This document shows, one piece after another, positions 58,881-64,000 of a stretch of DNA of 64,000 bases. The stretch spans positions 1 through 64,000 of the forward strand of contig NZ_JAELUC010000008.1 in assembly GCF_016429155.1 (NCBI RefSeq), in the 5' to 3' direction. The translations under genes were made by a program, and so were the position numbers. Positions within the stretch are counted from its first letter, which is position 1, and the number at the start of each line of letters is the position of its first letter. Source of the stretch: Pedobacter sp. ASV12. Its GTDB lineage: Bacteria; Bacteroidota; Bacteroidia; Sphingobacteriales; Sphingobacteriaceae. Under the pieces are notes generated by a model. It had not been told where the DNA came from and did no database searches. It saw nothing but the letters and a program-made list of their open reading frames with translations.

Positions 58881-61742
58881 TTAATTTTCTGGAGCTTCCT
58901 CAAAAGCGCGGGCTTCTAAATGTTTCTCCATATCCAATCGGTTTATGCCTTTGCTCCACCATTCTGGCGCAGGCTTACCCTTCAGCATGTAATCGAAATA
59001 TTCCAGCATACGTACCGCATAATCCTTACGGTTAGGCAGTTTGGCAATGCCATGGTTTTCGCCTCGGTAGGTAATCATAACCACAGGCTTGTTCAATCTT
59101 CTCAAGCCGTTGTAATACTCGATGCCTTGGGTAAAATCAACCGCACCATCTTTATCGTTGTGCAACAATAGCAAAGGCGTTTGTACCTTTTTAATGTGGT
59201 AAATAGGCGAGTTGCGGGTAAAGGCATCCCAGTTATCCCAGTAGCCTGGAGTTAACCTGCCTTGGCTGGCTTCAAAAATGGCCTGGTTGGTGCCACCGCT
59301 GTTCCAGTAGATTAAACTGTACATACTGATCATGTTGGTTAATGGCGCACCCGCCGCCGCGGCTTTAAAAATATTGGTTTGCGTAATCAGGAAAGAAGTT
59401 TGGTAACCGCCCCACGAGTGACCATGGATCGCTACATTTTTTCCATCAACAATACCCGTCGCAATCGCAGCCTTAACAGCTGGGACTACACAAGCCACCG
59501 CCGACATGCCCGGATCGTTCAGTTTATATTTGATATCTGGTTCTAACACTGCATAGCCATTGCTCAAGTACACAGCCTTGTTAAAGCCACCACCTGGGAA
59601 ACTAGGCATGGCATAATTATTAAGGCCATCGGTTAGGCGCTCGTAGATGTAGGTAATGGTAGGGTAAGACTTTCCAGCAACATAGTTAGCCGGCAAGTAT
59701 AAAGCGGCCTGTAACGAATCGCCATTGGCACTTATATAATCGATTAATTTTACGCCCGATGTCCACGCATATTTGGCTTGGTCTGGGGTATTGGTATTTA
59801 CCTGTTTGGCGCCACTTAAATTACCGGCATTACTGGCAAAGGCAACAGGCGATTGTTCGAAATTACTTTTGGTGTACACAAAGGTTTTGCCGTTCTCGGC
59901 CTTGGCCAATGCACCGTACGAATTGTCGTCCATAAACAGGATTTCTATTTTGTTTTTTCCTGCCGGAAGATAGCCATAGCCCGCTTTTTTATCCTTTACA
60001 TTGAATACGCTAAAATATTGGTCCTTACTCAGGTCGGTTCCTTTTTCGTCGGGATAAATGCGCATACGGCCCATTACTTCCGATTTTTTGGCTTTCCAGT
60101 TATCAGATAGCGCGACAACACTTTTGCCGTCGGCGCTGATTTTCCATAAATCGTAGTTGTCTTTGATCAGGGCATATTTCGAATCGCTCGACCAGCCCAA
60201 GCTTTGCGTAGCCGGTTTGCTGACATTATGATCGTCTAGCTCGTCGATAAACGAAGCTTTGATGTTGCCGGTTAAGTTCGCTATTTTTCCCGTCTCAAAA
60301 TCGATGCTGTAAAATACACCATCGTTGTAATAGCTGGCTATTTTGCCGTTTGGCGCTACCGATAAACGGCCACCATTGTATAATTTCTCAAACAAGCGTT
60401 TTTTGGTGCCGGTTTTAAGGTCGATCAGGTAAATATCGGTATAGCTTTGGCCATCTAAATTGCCCATCAGCTCATATTTGCTGTTGTCGTAGCCAACCGC
60501 ATACAACTGTTTTGGTGCCACCATCACCGAGCGCAGGTTGCTATCGGCCAGTTGGGTAAACTTTTTATCGGCCACGCGGTAAGAACTGGTATAGCTGAAG
60601 TTTTTATCACGCATTTCCTGCGTTTGCTGCGCCGATTGAAGGCGTTTATCCTGCCAGTTCCAGATGATCATGTCTGGTTTTTCGATATCCTCTTTTTTAG
60701 GCTCTGGTTTTACTTCTGGTTTGGCTTTGGCGGTGCTGTCGGCTTTGCCCTCCGGTTTTTTCTCGTCCTTCTTTTCGTCTTTTTTGTCTTCCTTTTTATC
60801 TAGGGTGTTGATGCCAAAAAACAAGGTGCTCTGATCGTCAGCCCAATAAGGCCCAGTATTGGTATTGATGCCCATGCCTTTCGGAAAAGCGCTGTCGTCA
60901 ATGCCGTTGTAAACGACTTTGGCCGTTAAATCGCCGTTAATTTTATTGATGCCGATTATGCTGTATACATCGTCTTTGTATTTTTCGTTTTTGTTGGCTT
61001 TTAAAAGTGCAAATGCAGTGCCTTCTTCATTCCAGTTGATGCTTTTGTAAGTGGCTTTATCATTATCTAAAGCAGTGGTTAAACCCGTTTTCATGTCCCT
61101 GATAAAAACGCCATTGCCGTTTTGGCCATTGGCATCAACGGTGTAAGCTAGTTTATCGCCGGCTTTGTTAAAGGCATATTCGCCCACGTTGCCTAGGTTG
61201 AAGCTTTTTTTGGTGGCCAGGTTATACAGCAACACATCGGTTCCTTTGGCGTCGTCCTTACCTTTAGGTGCTGTTTCGAGCGCGGCAAACTGGATAGCAA
61301 TCCACGAAGGCGAGTCGCCCGAAAAACTGAAGGTTCTTACCCTGTCAAAAGAAGTTTCCTTCTTGTCGGCCAACGAAACCAAAGTGAGTTTATCGTACAG
61401 GGGCTTATTGGTTTTACGCGCGGCCTTTACCTCGGCATCTTTGGCCGAAACCTTGAACGCGGCATATTTAGAATCCTTAGAAAAAGTAAGGCTGTTTGGG
61501 GTAGCGCCTATGGGATAAGTGTAGTGGAGCGTATCCATGGTTTTGCGGATGGTCATTTTCAGGTCGCCTTCCGTTGGCCCGCTCGACCAGGCAAACCATT
61601 GGCCATCAGCCGATAGGGTACTGCCACGGTTGTACGACCACTTGGATACATCTTTCCAAGTTAGTGCCGGTTTTTGTTGCGCAAATGCCTTTTGGGCAAA
61701 AGCGGCAACCAGCATCAATAGAACAAAGTTTAATTTCTTCAT
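58881..61742 (-). CDS. S9 family prolyl-oligopeptidase-like peptidase, exported
   Basis: From MKKLNFVL the product is 953 residues with a signal peptide (to AFAQ, about 21). A long N-terminal beta-propeller region includes a highly charged Lys/Asp/Glu/Pro insertion (about 310-355, KKEDKKDEKKDEKKPEGK and on). The C-terminal alpha/beta-hydrolase domain has the nucleophile motif GHSWGGYQT (about 774-782), Asp in HNDKDGAVD and His in RGENHGIA. It should cleave peptides in the periplasm. The gene lies opposite to the arg genes, between argE and argH. Confidence 0.9.
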   Translation of the reverse strand: MKKLNFVLLMLVAAFAQKAFAQQKPALTWKDVSKWSYNRGSTLSADGQWFAWSSGPTEGDLKMTIRKTMDTLHYTYPIGATPNSLTFSKDSKYAAFKVSAKDAEVKAARKTNKPLYDKLTLVSLADKKETSFDRVRTFSFSGDSPSWIAIQFAALETAPKGKDDAKGTDVLLYNLATKKSFNLGNVGEYAFNKAGDKLAYTVDANGQNGNGVFIRDMKTGLTTALDNDKATYKSINWNEEGTAFALLKANKNEKYKDDVYSIIGINKINGDLTAKVVYNGIDDSAFPKGMGINTNTGPYWADDQSTLFFGINTLDKKEDKKDEKKDEKKPEGKADSTAKAKPEVKPEPKKEDIEKPDMIIWNWQDKRLQSAQQTQEMRDKNFSYTSSYRVADKKFTQLADSNLRSVMVAPKQLYAVGYDNSKYELMGNLDGQSYTDIYLIDLKTGTKKRLFEKLYNGGRLSVAPNGKIASYYNDGVFYSIDFETGKIANLTGNIKASFIDELDDHNVSKPATQSLGWSSDSKYALIKDNYDLWKISADGKSVVALSDNWKAKKSEVMGRMRIYPDEKGTDLSKDQYFSVFNVKDKKAGYGYLPAGKNKIEILFMDDNSYGALAKAENGKTFVYTKSNFEQSPVAFASNAGNLSGAKQVNTNTPDQAKYAWTSGVKLIDYISANGDSLQAALYLPANYVAGKSYPTITYIYERLTDGLNNYAMPSFPGGGFNKAVYLSNGYAVLEPDIKYKLNDPGMSAVACVVPAVKAAIATGIVDGKNVAIHGHSWGGYQTSFLITQTNIFKAAAAGAPLTNMISMYSLIYWNSGGTNQAIFEASQGRLTPGYWDNWDAFTRNSPIYHIKKVQTPLLLLHNDKDGAVDFTQGIEYYNGLRRLNKPVVMITYRGENHGIAKLPNRKDYAVRMLEYFDYMLKGKPAPEWWSKGINRLDMEKHLEARAFEEAPEN

Positions 61743-61871
61743 AATTAAGGTTTTGATTTTGCTAAAATAAAACTTTCGCACGAATTAATCAGGGTAGCCA
61801 CGCATTTGTTTGCAATAAAGTTGCGTTTGTTGTGGCTGAAGGCTTAATTCCTTATTCTGTTGTATTTATTG

Positions 61872-61879
61872 TATTTTTG
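61872..61879 (+). promoter_or_regulatory. Putative -7 box of argH
   Basis: TATTTTTG matches TAnnTTTG exactly, 44 bases before the argH start. A -33 TTTG at usual spacing was not found. Confidence 0.45.
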
Positions 61880-61923
61880 TATCGATTAAAAATAGTAGCA
61901 AATACCGATAACATCCATCTGCA

Positions 61924-63258
61924 ATGAAGATCTGGCAAAAGAATATTGAAGTCAATAAAGGAATCGAAGCTTTTACCGTAGGCAAAGACCGAGAACTTGA
62001 TTTACAAATGGCGGCGTTCGACGTGCTGGGCTCCTTGGCCCACGTAGAAATGCTGGCCAGCATCAATTTGCTAAGCGCCGAAGAACTGGCGCAGGTAAAA
62101 GTCGGACTAAAAGCCATTTATGCTGAAATTGAGGCAGGCGAGTTTGCCATCGAAGACAGCGTTGAAGACGTACACTCGCAGGTAGAGTGGCTGTTAACGC
62201 AACGTATTGGCGAAGCCGGCAAGAAGATACACAGCGGCCGTTCACGCAACGACCAGGTATTAGTTGATTTAAAACTGTATTTCAGGTCCTGCATCCAAGA
62301 AATGGTAGCTAATACCGAAGCCCTGTTTTCGCAACTGATAGCGTTGAGCAACGCCCATCAAGACAAGTTGTTGCCTGGTTATACCCACCTGCAAATTGCC
62401 ATGCCATCGTCTTTTGGATTATGGTTTGGCGCCTATGCCGAAAGCTTGGCCGATGATATGGAACTGCTGCTGGCCGCCTATAAAATTTGCAACAAAAATC
62501 CGTTGGGTTCGGCTGCCGGTTATGGCTCATCATTCCCTTTAAATAGAACCATGACCACCGAATTGCTGGGCTTCGACAAGCTGAACTACAATGTGGTTTA
62601 TGCACAGATGGGCAGGGGCAAAACCGAACGAATTTTGGCGCAGGCCATGTCGGCGGTAGCGGCAACTTTGGCCAAAATGGCTATGGATGTATGTTTGTTC
62701 ATCAATCAGAATTTCAACTTCATCAGTTTTCCGGCCGAATTGACCACGGGCTCTAGCATTATGCCCCACAAGAAAAACCCCGATGTTTTTGAGCTGATCC
62801 GTTCGCGTTGCAACAAAATCCAGGCTTTGCCAAACGAAATTGCCCTAATGATTACCAATTTGCCATCGGGCTACCACCGCGACCTGCAGTTGCTTAAAGA
62901 AAACCTTTTTCCGGCGATTGTGTCGCTTAACGAATGCCTGGAAATGACCACGTTCATGTTGCAAAACATCACGATAAAAGACGACATTCTGAACGATAAA
63001 AAATACGATTACCTGTTTAGCGTCGATGTGGTGAACGATTTGGCCTTGAGTGGCATACCGTTTAGGGAAGCTTACAGAATTGTTGGCGAATCGATAGAAA
63101 ACGGCACTTTTGAGCCTAAAAAGCAAGTTAACCATACCCATGAAGGCAGCATCGGCAATTTATGCAACGACCAGATAGAGGAAATGATGAATGAGGTATT
63201 GAGCCAGTTTAACTTTGGCAAAGTAAGAGCGGCCATAGAAAAACTGTTGAGCGAATAA
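61924..63258 (+). CDS. argH: Argininosuccinate lyase
   Basis: The 444 residues belong to the fumarase/aspartase superfamily. The signature GSSIMPHKKNPD (about 279-290) with the catalytic serine loop, plus HSGRSRNDQV (about 101-110) and HLQIAMPSS, identify ASL. It splits argininosuccinate to arginine and fumarate, the final step after ArgG. Unlike the rest of the pathway it has its own promoter region, beyond the opposing S9 peptidase gene. Confidence 0.95.
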   Translation: MKIWQKNIEVNKGIEAFTVGKDRELDLQMAAFDVLGSLAHVEMLASINLLSAEELAQVKVGLKAIYAEIEAGEFAIEDSVEDVHSQVEWLLTQRIGEAGKKIHSGRSRNDQVLVDLKLYFRSCIQEMVANTEALFSQLIALSNAHQDKLLPGYTHLQIAMPSSFGLWFGAYAESLADDMELLLAAYKICNKNPLGSAAGYGSSFPLNRTMTTELLGFDKLNYNVVYAQMGRGKTERILAQAMSAVAATLAKMAMDVCLFINQNFNFISFPAELTTGSSIMPHKKNPDVFELIRSRCNKIQALPNEIALMITNLPSGYHRDLQLLKENLFPAIVSLNECLEMTTFMLQNITIKDDILNDKKYDYLFSVDVVNDLALSGIPFREAYRIVGESIENGTFEPKKQVNHTHEGSIGNLCNDQIEEMMNEVLSQFNFGKVRAAIEKLLSE

Positions 63259-63270
63259 AAAGGAACCTAT

Positions 63271-63304
63271 GAGATTGCTTCGTTCCTCGCAAAGGCGAGC
63301 GACG
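63271..63304. repeat. REP-like element after argH
   Basis: The stretch GAGATTGCTTCGTTCCTCGC-AAAG-GCGAG-CGACG contains the hairpin CTCGC/GCGAG (63286-63290 with 63295-63299). The first 20 bases are those of a short intergenic repeat common in Bacteroidetes genomes. Confidence 0.65.
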
Positions 63305-63332
63305 CAAAATTTTTAATAAAAACCATAAGAAT

Positions 63333-64000
63333 ATGAATGTATCAGTATTAGCGAACACGCTTATCGGCTCGGAGATTATCAAAATCGGAAACGAAGTAAA
63401 CGAGCTGAAGCGAAAGGGTGCCCAAATTGCCAATCTGACCATCGGAGATTTTGATTCGTCGATTTTCCCAATCCCAGAAGCATTAGAAACCGCTATTGTA
63501 GAGGCCTATCATCAGGGACACACCAATTATCCGCCAGCTGATGGTATTTTGGGGTTACGCGAGACCATTACAGGTGTTTTGGCCGATCGTTATCAATTAG
63601 ATTATACCGTAAAAGATATTTTGGTGGCAGGCGGTTCTCGTCCTTTGATTTATGCTACCTACTTGGCCTTGATCGACCCGGGAGATAAAGTGATTTATCC
63701 GGCGCCATCGTGGAACAACAACCATTATTGCCACCTTTCTTCGGCCAATGGCGTAGCTGTTGAAACCACTGTAGAAAACAACTTCATGCCTACAGCGGCC
63801 CAGCTGAAACCGCATTTAAAAGGCGCTACTTTGTTGGCTTTGTGTTCGCCGCTCAATCCAACCGGTACGATGTTTACCCAGCAGCAGCTGGAAGAGATTT
63901 GCGATATCGTAATTGAAGAAAACAAATCGCGCGGAGCAGATGAAAAGCCACTGTACATTATGTACGACCAGATTTACTCGTTGCTTACTTTTGGCAAGGA
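63333..64000 (+). CDS. PLP-dependent aminotransferase, class I/II, 3' end beyond window
   Basis: ATG at 63333 (MNVSVLANTLIGSEII) opens a frame that runs to the end of the window: 222 residues, truncated. Fold type I features are NLTIGDFD near 34-41, the substrate/PLP-binding GHTNYPPADGILGLRE, VAGGSRPLIYATYLAL (PLP-phosphate side), SPLNPTGTM (about 172-180) and YDQIYS (about 210-215). The PLP lysine lies beyond the end. It resembles aspartate-type aminotransferases; the substrate is unknown. A REP-like element separates it from argH. Confidence 0.88.
   Translation, partial: MNVSVLANTLIGSEIIKIGNEVNELKRKGAQIANLTIGDFDSSIFPIPEALETAIVEAYHQGHTNYPPADGILGLRETITGVLADRYQLDYTVKDILVAGGSRPLIYATYLALIDPGDKVIYPAPSWNNNHYCHLSSANGVAVETTVENNFMPTAAQLKPHLKGATLLALCSPLNPTGTMFTQQQLEEICDIVIEENKSRGADEKPLYIMYDQIYSLLTFGK

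Overview
The window reads as a chromosomal segment of a Bacteroidetes bacterium, most likely a Sphingobacteriaceae member (Pedobacter-like). The evidence is a CarboxypepD_reg-type TonB-dependent receptor, DUF4394/DUF4397/DUF4198/DUF6607 proteins, TAnnTTTG-type -7 promoter boxes, the ArgF' (acyl-ornithine carbamoyltransferase) form of the arginine pathway, and AT-rich leaders without strong Shine-Dalgarno sequences. The species assignment is inference. Bases 1-178 are not genomic: a poly-C run followed by an intact Nextera transposase adapter. The window therefore begins at a contig end.

Layout. 181-2331: an AT-rich accessory stretch of five small unrecognised genes, the first cut by the contig edge. 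2651-11410: housekeeping genes (glnS, a B12-binding/crotonase pair, a sigma-54 response regulator, an AI-2E transporter, a YtxH/holin-like stress operon, aspS). 11560-14021: ECF sigma factor, anti-sigma and a DUF4097 protein with 36-residue tandem repeats. 14102-24379: membrane and redox genes (TerC, a GliT-like flavoprotein, NdpA, DoxX, MFS, bestrophin, RlmI, CsaA, TadA, Mn-type SOD). 24376-25308: an OxyR regulator. 25804-35580: an exported-protein operon, trmB, an alkyltransferase-like protein, polA, two tandem TonB paralogues and a Lys/Ala-rich exported protein. 35659-40822: MBL hydrolase, YbaB, DUF4394 lipoprotein, old yellow enzyme and M28 peptidase.

41010-46367 is an iron-uptake operon: TonB-dependent siderophore receptor, DUF4198, PepSY membrane protein, DUF6607. 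Two Fur-like 9-1-9 palindromes lie upstream of it and may also serve the divergent FAD oxidoreductase at 46719. 49182-58576 is the arginine operon: GNAT, argG, cupin, GNAT, argC, four-helix-bundle gene, argD, argF', argB, proC, argE. It is preceded by a promoter and a 44-codon leader ORF. argH lies just beyond an oppositely oriented S9 peptidase, followed by a truncated aminotransferase.

The most interesting structure is in the arg region. Its gaps carry several different repeat types: inverted purine/pyrimidine tandem arrays, REP-like hairpins, a nested-hairpin element and a G-rich run. One of the arrays flanks an orphan four-helix-bundle gene placed between argC and argD, while a similar array 1.9 kb upstream has no gene inside it. 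ArgF' has Val at position 90, the residue known to decide acetyl- versus succinyl-ornithine specificity. No tRNA, rRNA, CRISPR array or insertion sequence was recognised.
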